A stretch of 64,000 bases of DNA. Origin: Prostheceraeus crozeri (Eukaryota; Platyhelminthes; Polycladida; Euryleptidae). Shown here one piece after another: positions 50,580-59,288 of this stretch; position 1 is the first letter of the stretch; the number at the start of each line of letters is the position of its first letter. A model generated the notes under the pieces. It did not search any database and was not told the origin of the DNA. It saw only the letters and a program-made list of their open reading frames with translations. The stretch lies in NCBI GenBank assembly GCA_907163375.1, contig CAJQUW010007497.1, positions 238,501-302,500 of the forward strand, in the 5' to 3' direction. A program made the translations under genes and the position numbers.

Positions 50580-50587
50580 TGCAGAAG

Positions 50588-50977
50588 CATCCGAAAGTGC
50601 GAATTGGGACTCAGAATAGCAACAATCTAGCTCGGCTCAATCCACTAACCATCAGCCTAACAGCAGCAATGCACCACCCTTGACGACCCTGATATGCTGA
50701 TATGCTACAAGGGATGCGGACATGCAGGGACATTCAATTGCACCAAAAAAGTTCACCTTGTTATGTTCAGCGTGACACATGATGACATGCATTTTCATTT
50801 CTTGGAATATCTTTGTCTATTAGATTAGAACAAAGGTTGTACAATGCATGATAACTTGACATTTTATGAAGATGTTCGATTTTGCGGCAAAATCGTCTGT
50901 TCTGTGCCTTTAGCCAACTATCAGTGCAACATCGACTAATTTCATTATTCAACTAATAAATATATGTTTCTTTGTAG
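50588..50977. other. DHX37 intron end before helicase exon
   Basis: No gene recognised. It ends in tatgtttctttgtag, the acceptor of the exon at 50978. Confidence 0.55.
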
Positions 50978-51236
50978 AATTGGATGCGAATGAGACTGAT
51001 GGGAAAGAGGAAGCTATTCCGAAATCATCGACAATAAAAAGAGAGCCGAAACGTTTCCTCACCGTTGAACGCTCGGAGGAATTGACGAAAGCTCGAGAGT
51101 CTCTTCCTATTCTGAGTGAAGAATTTGCGATAATGGAAAGCCTTGAAACAAATGACGTGATCGTTCTTACTGGATCTACTGGCTGTGGAAAAACAACACA
51201 AGTTCCCCAGTTCCTTTACGAAGCAGGTTTCACGGA
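50978..51236 (+). CDS. DHX37: DHX37 exon with helicase motif I
   Basis: A 259-bp exon between ttctttgtag and gtaagttg; it enters with two bases that complete a Glu codon and leaves with GA. The product LDANETDGKEEAIPKSSTIK is a variable linker. KARESLPILSEEFAIMESLE then matches DHX37 (RLKLPILSEEQVIMEAVAE), and VIVLTGSTGCGKTTQVPQFL plus YEAGFTE is the Walker A (motif I) of DEAH helicases, which binds ATP. It therefore begins the RecA1 core. The exons carrying motifs Ia-VI must lie downstream but are not seen before 64000, so the following intron is at least 12.7 kb. Confidence 0.92.
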
Positions 51237-51426
51237 GTAAGTTGTCGTTCAGCCATGTCATGGTTAATCAATGTAACGAAATTCTTGGTTAGAAAAAATT
51301 GATAGGGAAACTATGGCCGGATTTTGAGGAATATGATTCGATGTATACTGATAAATGTTATTTGGCAACAGCAATCTCTACAACTGAATTTATCTCGATT
51401 CTTTATTAGTCTTCAGATGTTCTTAC

Positions 51427-52109
51427 GAAGGATCGACCGGGTACACGGGCACGGCCATCACCCGGTTTTTTCAGGCACAGCACGGGCACGGTTACGGAGC
51501 AAACACGGGCACAGGATTCGAACCCAATTTGATCGTGCTTGTTTGCCGTGTCTGACAAACGTATCACATGGCTCAACTACATTTGTCATTCAGTACATAG
51601 TAGATTGTAGTAATTTACTTGTTTGGATGTTTTAAGCTCTGTTCCTTTTCATAATAAAATTTCTTACAGGATTAAATTTAGACAAATTTAACTTAGAGCC
51701 AGTTAGAGGGTGCCCTATTTAAAAATCGATCTCTAATTACTCGTAGATAGTTATGTGCTCTTAATCAGGGAAGGCACTGACGCAAATTGATGATTGAAGG
51801 GAGTTTCATTGGATCAATTCAAATTCAAGAAATGTGTATTAGAGACTAGAATAGGTAGCGCAACCGAAATTTCGGTCCTGAAAAATCACATGACTGATTA
51901 GAGCATTAGTCTAAAACTGATAACGAACAGCCAAGCACCGGTTTTATGGTCATGAACTATTCGCTTACATGGTTAACAGGAGGTGGACAAGGATCGGGTC
52001 TGGTGTTCACACGGGTACCCGGTCACGGGCACGGTCCGGTTAGAAACTCAAACAACTACCCGGGCATGGGCACGGGTACCGCTAAAAAATCAAGCACGGT
52101 CGATCCCTA
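51427..52109. mobile_element. non-autonomous hAT-type element with CGGGCACGG repeats
   Basis: 683 bp flanked by a perfect 8-bp repeat gttcttac (51419-51426 and 52110-52117). The termini are GAAGGATCGACCGGG and, read inward, TAGGGATCGACCGTG (12 of 15 match). Both subterminal regions are unusually GC-rich with repeated cgggcacgg and cgggtac phrases, probable transposase-binding repeats. No coding frame. It lies in the DHX37 intron after the helicase exon. Confidence 0.8.
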
Positions 52110-52152
52110 GTTCTTACATACTAATCAAATGAAGGTATTGAAATTAGCATGT

Positions 52153-52283
52153 TTTTACGTAGATGCTGCTGCTGTGTTGTCTGACATTCCGTACATGGTT
52201 GACAATCTGCATATCTCAAATGTAAGCAGTACAATGACCATGTGCGATATGTCAGACAGCACAGCAGTAGCATCTGCGTAAGA
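52153..52283. repeat. imperfect hairpin, about 54-bp arms
   Basis: Arms 52153-52206 and 52230-52283 pair with roughly nine mismatches around a short loop of about 23 bases; the best block is tgtctgacat against atgtcagaca. It could be a small MITE or a microRNA-like hairpin; nothing in the sequence decides. Confidence 0.6.
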
Positions 52284-53714
52284 ACCAAAATGAAGTGTAA
52301 TGACAGGTTCAAGATGCTGGTATAATTATGAATAGTTGCCTCCTGATGATTGGTAAATATCATGAAAATGCTTAAGTAATTACTAATTCTTCGGGTCGCT
52401 TGCTTGTGACACTGCTTTCATTTACTGCACAAAAAGATTTCTAAATTCAAATGTTAAAGCACAACCACTTTTTGATACTAGTGATAGATGTTAATTGTTT
52501 TCATAACATATTATTGCGAGACGTGGCATTGATGGAGGTCAGCCCTATGAAACTTTTCATCAAAATGATAAATTTTAGAAAAATCAGTATGGAAATGCAT
52601 TCTCCTCATATGGTATGATTTCACTGGCAACAGCATACATTTAATCAACGAAATGATAACCCGGGATCTTTGTTGGGATCAATCGCTTGCAAATGACGTG
52701 TTCAATGCAGCATTTAATGAATTTCTTGAGTTTCTTGTGGGTATTGAGACCCTTCGTCGGTCACTAATTCTTCTCGTTTAACGCAATGTCTGTTGCTGTC
52801 TGACCTCCTTCGGCGCGAGTGCAGTCTGCGTGTTGGTGTCTGTTTGCCAAGGTTTCTCCATGTGTCTTACCTATCTATTTCAAATGTATTTTTTAGAATA
52901 TCTCCACTAACTTGGCTAAATTCTCTAAGGTGTTCAGCTGTTGAACAAGTAGCTTATTCACATTAAGTTGTCAATTGTTTTAAATGGCATTTATTATTTT
53001 TTGATATCCATATTCCTAAATACTTACATGTATATTTGTCAACAACGTCAATGGACATCTTTCTGTCATTATGACAGAAATTACTTGTTTGGACTTTGCG
53101 CAAATGATAATTGTCAACAAAATAGGATCGAGCAGATTGACACTTTCCATTAAAATGTCTGACATTTTGACGCTTTAGTTAGATAGTCTATTATGATGTC
53201 TGCTTGATTTTAAATTTTCAAAACTCTCAGTATAGACTTTCTAACCTCTAAATCAGCACACTGAACATGAAAATCAGTTCAGTTGATCTCGAGTTTGAGG
53301 TCTTTCCAATTTTAGAATCATTCAGCTCGGATATGTAAGGGGTCTGAAAGTCTTTAACTTCCATTCAGAAGAGAGCGGTTTTGTAACAACTTAAAAATTG
53401 TCATCACTAACGAAAAATTAGGAAAAAATCTATGCAAAATTAGACCACCTAAATCAATCATTTCTATCATGGAAAACAATAAAAATTCATAACGTTGATA
53501 AATTCAGTGATGGCAATTCTTAAATGTTCTTGAATTTTACAGAGTAGAAATAATCTAATTACTCCCGCAGCGAATTTCGGCATTATGTGAATAGATTGCC
53601 ATTTTGCAAAATGATGACTGGGTAGCGGCAACACGAGAGCAGACGACGAGCCTGTTTTTGCTCGTGTCCCCTTTGTAGGTGTGCTGTCTCTCATTTTTTG
53701 TGTGCTGTCTCCGC

Positions 53715-53830
53715 TGTTTGTCCTTCTAGTAAGTATTTTTAAATTTATAGACATTTTAGGATGTAATTACTTTCCTTTAAATCATATTTTGCACCTTTTA
53801 AAAATTAACTAGTCGTTAACTTGTTTTTTT
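53715..53830. repeat. dispersed repeat, partner of 3117-3240
   Basis: About 80% identical to 3117-3240 in the same orientation. Confidence 0.45.
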
Positions 53831-54282
53831 AAAAATTTTGTTACCTTGACGCACTTTCTACGTTGAACTTAACATTGAAATGGCACATCACAGAATTAGA
53901 CAACTTGCTCCTTCTCGAATGGATAATTCGTATATCGCTTGCTATTGGAAATGGCAAACAATAAACAACATCAGAGCTAGTGAGAGATGCGTGCGTGTTG
54001 CGATATCACTTCGCACACACCAAAACACACATCGCGGTCTTGGCTAACATTCGATTCAGTGTATGCACTATACAGTGAGCAATGCCGAGGAGAGAATGTG
54101 AAAACATCAAGTAAACTAATTTTCGTACGCCTGCTACTTTTTTTAATAATGCTCGGAAGGCCAACATTATGGAAAAAACTTGTGTGCAATGATCTGAATT
54201 CTTCGAATCTGAAGGAATTGTGGCAATCGAAGCACTTTACTGGAACTTACAGTAATTCGCAAGCGACACACGACTTTTTTCC

Positions 54283-54505
54283 TATCTCTGTAAGGTATTA
54301 GGAATTCCTTTTTGCCTGCTTAATAGGTTCCTCGATGTGCCGTCGATTTCAAATTAATCACACTTCTAGCAAACCGAGGCAGAAAAACGAAATGTTTTAT
54401 TCTATCTCCGTAAGGTATTAGGACTTCCTTTTTTGCCCACTGCATCTTGTGCCATCGTTTTGAATAAGTCTTCACTTCTAGTAAACTGAAAGAGTAAAAC
54501 AATCT
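54283..54505. repeat. tandem duplication of about 115 bp
   Basis: The phrase ctgtaaggtattaggaattc (near 54285) returns as ctccgtaaggtattaggact near 54404, each followed by a T-rich stretch, a gccatcg/gccgtcg phrase and cacttctagtaaac or cacttctagcaaac. Two diverged tandem copies. Confidence 0.6.
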
Positions 54506-54955
54506 AATTCTGTGGCTTTCCCATTAGCATTCACTTCCTCGTGGGATCGGCTTATTCATTCACTGCACGCGACTCCTGCAGATAGTGGTGCATATCACCG
54601 CTGACGTCATCACGAGGATTAGACAGGCGGATATCTCGTCTGGCAAATCGTTGTTGAGTGCTGGATACGGATAGAAGTGACAGCTGATGTATAAACTTGC
54701 CTTTAAGACAATAAAACCATAAACGAATTTTACCCGGAGTACACCTTTAAACGGTTTGCACCTGACCTTTGTGTTCAGAAAGATATCTTGTTCACTTTAC
54801 GTTTGCCTTGGTGACTATTGATATCTTGTGCTAACATCGTCATGTCGTACGTTTGTTACTCAGTTCCGTGTTCAACATGAAATAGAACGGACGACAGCGA
54901 TCGTTGATGATTTAGGTGTTTTTGTTTATCTATAAAATAAAATCAATGAAATATA

Positions 54956-56357
54956 CTCATTGACAAAATTTTTGAAACATTTACTTCTTTAACTTCTTTC
55001 ATTTTTGACTGGTATATATACATGTATGTATGATACCTTGATAATTTAGTCACAATCTCCACCAAGTCGCTAGCACAGAAAAACAACGCATGTAGCAGAT
55101 TCAACTTTAATAGTACGTGTGCCCCCTCTAGCTCCAATACATTCAGTAATCCGAGATGGCATGGATTCACAAAGTTTCTGAATTAAGGATGTTTCAAGGA
55201 GAAGCCACTGCAGAGTCACTGTCAGTCTTTCAGAGAGAATCTTCAGGGACACTGGTGGAAGTGAATAGCGGTCTCTTACTCGCCGCCCAAGCTCGTCCCA
55301 GACTTGTTCAATGGGTGACAAGTCAGGTGAGCGTGCAGGCCAGTCAAGGGTTTGAATGTTCAATCTCCTAACAGTGGCAATGACAGCCGAGGAGCGATGT
55401 GGTCTTGCGTTGTCGTCTTGGAAGACGAGATCCTCCACCCTGACCACTGGGGCAACGACAGGAAGCACAATTTCATTGAGATACCTCTCTCCAGTCAACG
55501 TGCCTTTGATGATGACTGCTGTCGTTCGCCCGCCATACCAAATGCCACCCCACAGCATAACACTTCCACCACCATATCTGTCGTGTTCATTAATACAGCA
55601 TGGGGCAAAGCGTTCACCTAGAAGACGATGCACTCTGACACGACCGCCATTGAAATCCAGAGTGAATCTCGTTTCATCGGTCCACAAAACTTTCTGCCAG
55701 TGATGGTCATTCCATGAGCGATGGGCATCACACCAGGCAACTCGTCTTCTGCGGTGGTCAAAACGCAATGGAATTAGGACAGTTGGTCGTCGCGATTGAA
55801 TTCCAGCTTCTCGCAATCTTCGGTAGGCCGTTCGAACGCTACAGTCTATATTTGAGGCACTCTTCCAGTGTACTACTAGCTTTGGGACTGACACAAATCT
55901 ATTCCTCTTTGCAGCTAAAACTAGACGTGCGTCTGTCCTTCCTGCAGACTTTTTTGGTCGACCAGATCCCTTCTTCTTTTTAACATCTCCTTCTTTCCAT
56001 CGATACCACCACCTCCAAACAACGACTCTCGATCGTTGCAGCTCTTCGGCAACACTCGCACAACTTCTACCACAACGAATCATTCCAATAGCCATGCCTC
56101 TGGTAAACTGATCGTGTGCCATTTTATTTTACAAAACCTGGATTTCAGGTCACGTTTATGCTCAATTTGTAAAAGCAATTGTGACAGTTGTATCGATATC
56201 AAAATTTGAAATTTGACCACTATAGATCTTTCTCCATTCTCTAATGTGCTGAATGGTAATACATAGAAAGCGAGATATTGCATCATACCTGAGAAAAAAA
56301 TGAAACAAACTTCAATTCAAGCCAATGATAGTTTGTTTCATTAATTATGTCAATGAG
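54956..56357 (-). mobile_element. Tc1-type DNA transposon, looks complete
   Basis: 1.4 kb with inverted repeats CTCATTGACA(A/T)AATT(T/A)(T/A)TGAAACA at both ends, flanked by TA dinucleotides (54954-54955 and 56358-56359), the Tc1/mariner target duplication. It contains one uninterrupted transposase gene on the minus strand. Intact ends and an open gene suggest a recent arrival. Confidence 0.9.
55070..56122 (-). CDS. Tc1 transposase (DD34E)
   Basis: 350 residues, normal for Tc1. The N-terminal paired-like helix-turn-helix (MAHDQFTRGMAIGMIRCGRS, SVAEELQRSRVVVWRWWYRW) is followed by a GRPKK-type linker (GSGRPKKSAGR) and a second DNA-binding helix set (RTAYRRLREAGI). The catalytic triad is VLWTDETRFTL (Asp), FQDDNARPH (Asp) and PDLSPIEQVWDEL (Glu), with exactly 34 residues between the second Asp and the Glu. 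The frame is open and all triad residues are present, so the enzyme may be functional. It lies antisense to DHX37. Confidence 0.95.
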   Translation of the reverse strand: MAHDQFTRGMAIGMIRCGRSCASVAEELQRSRVVVWRWWYRWKEGDVKKKKGSGRPKKSAGRTDARLVLAAKRNRFVSVPKLVVHWKSASNIDCSVRTAYRRLREAGIQSRRPTVLIPLRFDHRRRRVAWCDAHRSWNDHHWQKVLWTDETRFTLDFNGGRVRVHRLLGERFAPCCINEHDRYGGGSVMLWGGIWYGGRTTAVIIKGTLTGERYLNEIVLPVVAPVVRVEDLVFQDDNARPHRSSAVIATVRRLNIQTLDWPARSPDLSPIEQVWDELGRRVRDRYSLPPVSLKILSERLTVTLQWLLLETSLIQKLCESMPSRITECIGARGGTRTIKVESATCVVFLC

Positions 56358-56359
56358 TA

Positions 56360-56820
56360 TATATCGCCTCCCATGCTGTGCACTCACTCGTACATTGTAT
56401 AGTTATCAATATGACGATAGAGTGTTTTTTGCATCGTGCTTCAGTGTAAGGATTTAGCTGAGATGTAGATGTTGTTTACATGCAAATAATGTTAAATATA
56501 GCGAAGCGATTTGATTGTCATGCTGAGCAGTCCTTACTTCGGTTGTTTATAATTTTCTTAGTATCAATTAAAATCAACATATTACTTGGATATTTTCTGC
56601 AGAAGCGTTCAGTATATAGTACATGTAGATGCATTATGTGCATATGTGGAGGTTTAATTATAGCATCTATCTGGTAGTGCACATGTAATAAATCCTTTAC
56701 TGGGTAGTCAATTATTTGCTGCAAGGCTTGCGTGACAAAAACATGCTCTATCTGTTAAGAGAAAAATTTCCTCAGACTGAAATAGCTTAAGCACTGAATT
56801 CATGGGCAGTCGTAGAATTG
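56360..56820. other. intron sequence, nothing recognised
   Basis: AT-rich, no domain or repeat boundary. Ends with tggatattttcag, an acceptor-like tract before the frame at 56834. Confidence 0.45.
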
Positions 56821-56833
56821 TTTGGATATTTTC

Positions 56834-57028
56834 AGTACAAGTGATGAACATGCTGTACATGAATGGTTTATTCAACCATCCGGATTATTTAATCATGATT
56901 CGGATGCAGTCGTAGCGATGTTTCGTCAAAATAGGAAAAGTATGCATCACCCCGACAAGTTTACCGGTTTGAAAAATGAAAAGTTTTCACTTGTTGTAGA
57001 AAAAATAAACCAAAATGCTCAAAAATAG
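56834..57028 (+). CDS. possible exon, unidentified
   Basis: After an acceptor-like ttttcag the frame reads TSDEHAVHEWFIQPSGLFNH then DSDAVVAMFRQNRKSMHHPD and ends KINQNAQK with a stop. The residue mix looks protein-like. It is not part of the DHX37 protein as I know it. It could be a terminal exon of a nested gene, a fragment of an unrecognised element, or chance. Confidence 0.25.
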   Translation, partial: STSDEHAVHEWFIQPSGLFNHDSDAVVAMFRQNRKSMHHPDKFTGLKNEKFSLVVEKINQNAQK

Positions 57029-57137
57029 TCTCTTGATTAGGAGAAAGAGGGGACAAAAACGTAAGACATTCTACTCATGGTTTGCATCGCATAGAAGCAT
57101 CCTAAAAATGAACCTGTCAATCTTTAGTAGTATATAG
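57029..57137. other. short spacer
   Basis: No feature recognised. Confidence 0.4.
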
Positions 57138-57192
57138 TGTGACATCCGGCGCGACGCTTCGCTTCGCTTCGCTTGCGCCGGATGTCACACTT
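57138..57192. repeat. GC-rich hairpin with GCTTC repeats in the loop
   Basis: Perfect arms gtgtgacatccggcgc and its complement (gcgccggatgtcacac) surround a loop made of repeated gcttc units. It stands out in very AT-rich surroundings and marks the left side of the AT-rich module. Confidence 0.85.
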
Positions 57193-57223
57193 TTGCGGGT
57201 TTTTTCAAAATTTTCAAAATTTT

Positions 57224-57500
57224 AAAATTTAGGTAGACTTCAAATTTCACGTGGCCGAAGGCCGAAGGGCGAAAATTTAGGTAGTGACAAATTTTCAAAA
57301 AAATCAAAATTTCAAAAATTTAGGCGGTCTCAAAATATCACGTAATCGAAAATTTAGGCGGTCTCAAAATATCACGTGTATGAAAATTTAGGCGGTCTTA
57401 AAATATCACGTAATCTAAAAAATATCACGTAGCCGAAGATCGAAAATGTAGGCAGATGAAAATCTAGATAGCCCAAAAAATATCACGTTGTCCTAATATA
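57224..57500. repeat. about 34-bp tandem repeats (aaaatttaggcggtctcaaa type)
   Basis: The phrase aatttaggcggtct(c/t)aaaatatcacgt occurs three times in tandem (57318-57409), and partial versions (ttaggtag, aatatcacgt) extend to both sides. It ends about 35 bp before the start codon at 57534, so it may be a promoter or protein-binding array. Confidence 0.85.
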
Positions 57501-57533
57501 CCAGAAGATTGTATTCAAAATATTTCTTTAAAA

Positions 57534-58292
57534 ATGGAAACCTCAACAGGGGAAGCCTCAGAAATGGAAGGAATAAAAGTGGAAGAAACCGCAAGAATAT
57601 ATCCTTCGTTATCATATGAACGTAGTTCTACTTTAATGAACATTGAAAAAATAAACATCGAAAAGATGAACAAAGAAAAACACAAAGATAGAGTTAGGTA
57701 TATGAAAGATAAGGAATCTCAATTATTATTAAGATTAGAGCATTATAAAAAATTAAGAAAGAGATGGAGTAAAGTTAAGAATGTAACACAAGGAATTGGC
57801 ATATTCTTAACAATAAGTTTAGGTGCTTTAACAATTGTTATATCTTCAGGTGTTTTAGTAATTCCAGTAGTTGCTACAGCTTTAACAGGTACGGGTGTTT
57901 TTGCAACTTCACTTGTTACAATGTTAGATAAATCTTTAATAACTAAGAAACGAAAATCATTAAAAACTAAGCATTTACATATTAAAGAAGTCTATGATAA
58001 ACTACATTACTACTTTCAAAGAGTATGTGATGATAATGTTATTACGTTAGATGAGATTGAAAAATTTGACCAAATAGCTAATGAAGTAAATCAAATATCA
58101 TTTCAATTACAGTCAGAAAAAGTTGATGATAAGAATAAACAGGATGGCAAAATTTCTAGTGATGGTAAAACTTTTAGTGATGGTAAAATTTCTAATGAAG
58201 AAAATGATAAAATTTTTTTAGAAGAGCTAAAAACTTTAAGCGAAAATTTAAGCAAAACTTTATTAAACAAAACTTTATTAAACAAAACTTAA
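57534..58292 (+). CDS. two-helix membrane coiled-coil protein of the AT-rich module
   Basis: 252 residues. Acidic start (METSTGEASEMEGIKVEETA), a Lys/Glu coiled coil (residues about 35-85), two adjacent hydrophobic helices (about 92-112 IGIFLTISLGALTIVISSGV; 115-138 VVATALTGTGVFATSLVTML), then a helical region (HLHIKEVYDKLHYYFQRVCD, DEIEKFDQIANEVNQISFQ). The Lys/Asp/Ser-rich tail has short repeats (DGKISSDGKTFSDGK; KTLLNKTLLNKT). The layout resembles two-helix effector-like proteins of the SLATT type, but that is only a resemblance in layout. Codons are extremely A/T-biased, unlike any neighbour, suggesting transfer from an AT-rich source such as a virus or protist. Confidence 0.65.
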   Translation: METSTGEASEMEGIKVEETARIYPSLSYERSSTLMNIEKINIEKMNKEKHKDRVRYMKDKESQLLLRLEHYKKLRKRWSKVKNVTQGIGIFLTISLGALTIVISSGVLVIPVVATALTGTGVFATSLVTMLDKSLITKKRKSLKTKHLHIKEVYDKLHYYFQRVCDDNVITLDEIEKFDQIANEVNQISFQLQSEKVDDKNKQDGKISSDGKTFSDGKISNEENDKIFLEELKTLSENLSKTLLNKTLLNKT

Positions 58293-58347
58293 AACGAGAA
58301 AACTTTAAACGAAAAGATGTCAGACAACAAAGCAATAAAAAAATAAT

Positions 58348-58750
58348 TTGTTCAGTAAAATGTTTTTGTTGTATTCCAATGTTACCACAAAATTCAAATA
58401 TTATATTTTAAAAATGGATAAAATTAAAGCTGATAATCAAAAAAGAATTAAACAAATAGACGAGTTAATAAAACAAAAAAATATTATGAAAGAAAATCAT
58501 CTTCAGCATAGAATGATAAAAGCTGGTATTCAATCTGATATGTTTGAAAAAATGCAGCAAACCGAGCAAGTAAAAACTGATTTTGAAAAAACTATGGAAC
58601 CATTTAAAATTCTTGAAAAAGAACTTGTAAATAATGATAAACAAATTAATATAACATATCCAGAACACAAAACTATATTAGATGACTATGGATTACTAGA
58701 ATCAAACATTAATAAGGATGTTAATTACAGTAGGCAATTTATCTTGTCGT
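58348..58750 (+). CDS. small coiled-coil protein of the AT-rich module
   Basis: Probably starts at ATG 58414 (MDKIKADNQKRIKQIDELIK). About 110 residues of mostly heptad-like helix (KQKNIMKENHLQHRMIKAGI, FEKMQQTEQVKTDFEKTMEP), then ITYPEHKTILDDYGLLESN. The AT-biased composition stops near 58745, where a different sequence begins, so the gene seems cut off at its 3' end. It lies 55 bp or more after the two-helix gene in the same orientation, like a second gene of one unit. Not recognised. Confidence 0.5.
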
Positions 58751-59280
58751 TTAACAGCCTTTCATTTTTATGTTTTCTCGAGTGCCACTTGAGAACCTCG
58801 TAGGGCTGTATTTGTTTTGATAAGCTATCCCATTCACCTGCTTCAAGACTTCACACTGTGAAAAGTATCGCTTTCTTGTAGCTGTCAAACGCCTGCCACC
58901 CTGGCGCCGGGAGATATGATTGCCAATCATGAACTTTATTTGGTCATTCACTCCTCGACTGCCAAGGCGTTGCGTTAATGTTTTTGAACCCACTTCTACT
59001 GTGTACTATGCTGATCATATTTTAAGACATTATACATGCATTCGTTTCGGCATCAATACTCGTTCTCAATGTAGTATACAATGGTGGTGTAAATAATAAC
59101 AGAAACCGCGCAACATCACTCGGGCGTCGGTGGGAGAATCGAAAATACGTAACAGTTCAAAAACAGGTTTCGATTTTCATCGCATCGCATCGTAACTCCT
59201 TCGAACGTGGAGCTACCATTTTGACAGTCGATTAAATCGTCGCACATCATCGCATCTCTTCTCGCTCAATCGCTCTTGTT
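58751..59280. other. leader and possible 5' LTR region of the BEL/Pao element
   Basis: Composition changes abruptly to GC-richer sequence with repeated catcgcatcg phrases before the gag start. The 3' LTR is outside the window, so the LTR border cannot be fixed. A minus frame at 58751-58993 has no recognised domain. Confidence 0.4.
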
Positions 59281-59288
59281 TATCTCGA

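Larger units (their letters stand above)
52118..54953. other. DHX37 intron; hairpin and small duplications, no gene
   Basis: Holds the imperfect hairpin at 52153-52283, the dispersed repeat at 53715-53830 and a tandem duplication at 54283-54505. None of the short frames (52121-52363, 53467-53754, 53977-54301) shows a domain. The next DHX37 exon was looked for (expected G-V-T-E-P-R-R-V motif) and not found. Confidence 0.45.

Noticed and set aside
57318-57430. CRISPR-like spaced repeats
   Set aside because: Units are contiguous tandem repeats without unique spacers of constant size, in animal DNA and without cas genes.
58751-58993. 80-codon minus frame before the BEL/Pao element
   Set aside because: No family resemblance and no ends; more likely part of the element's leader or flank than a gene.
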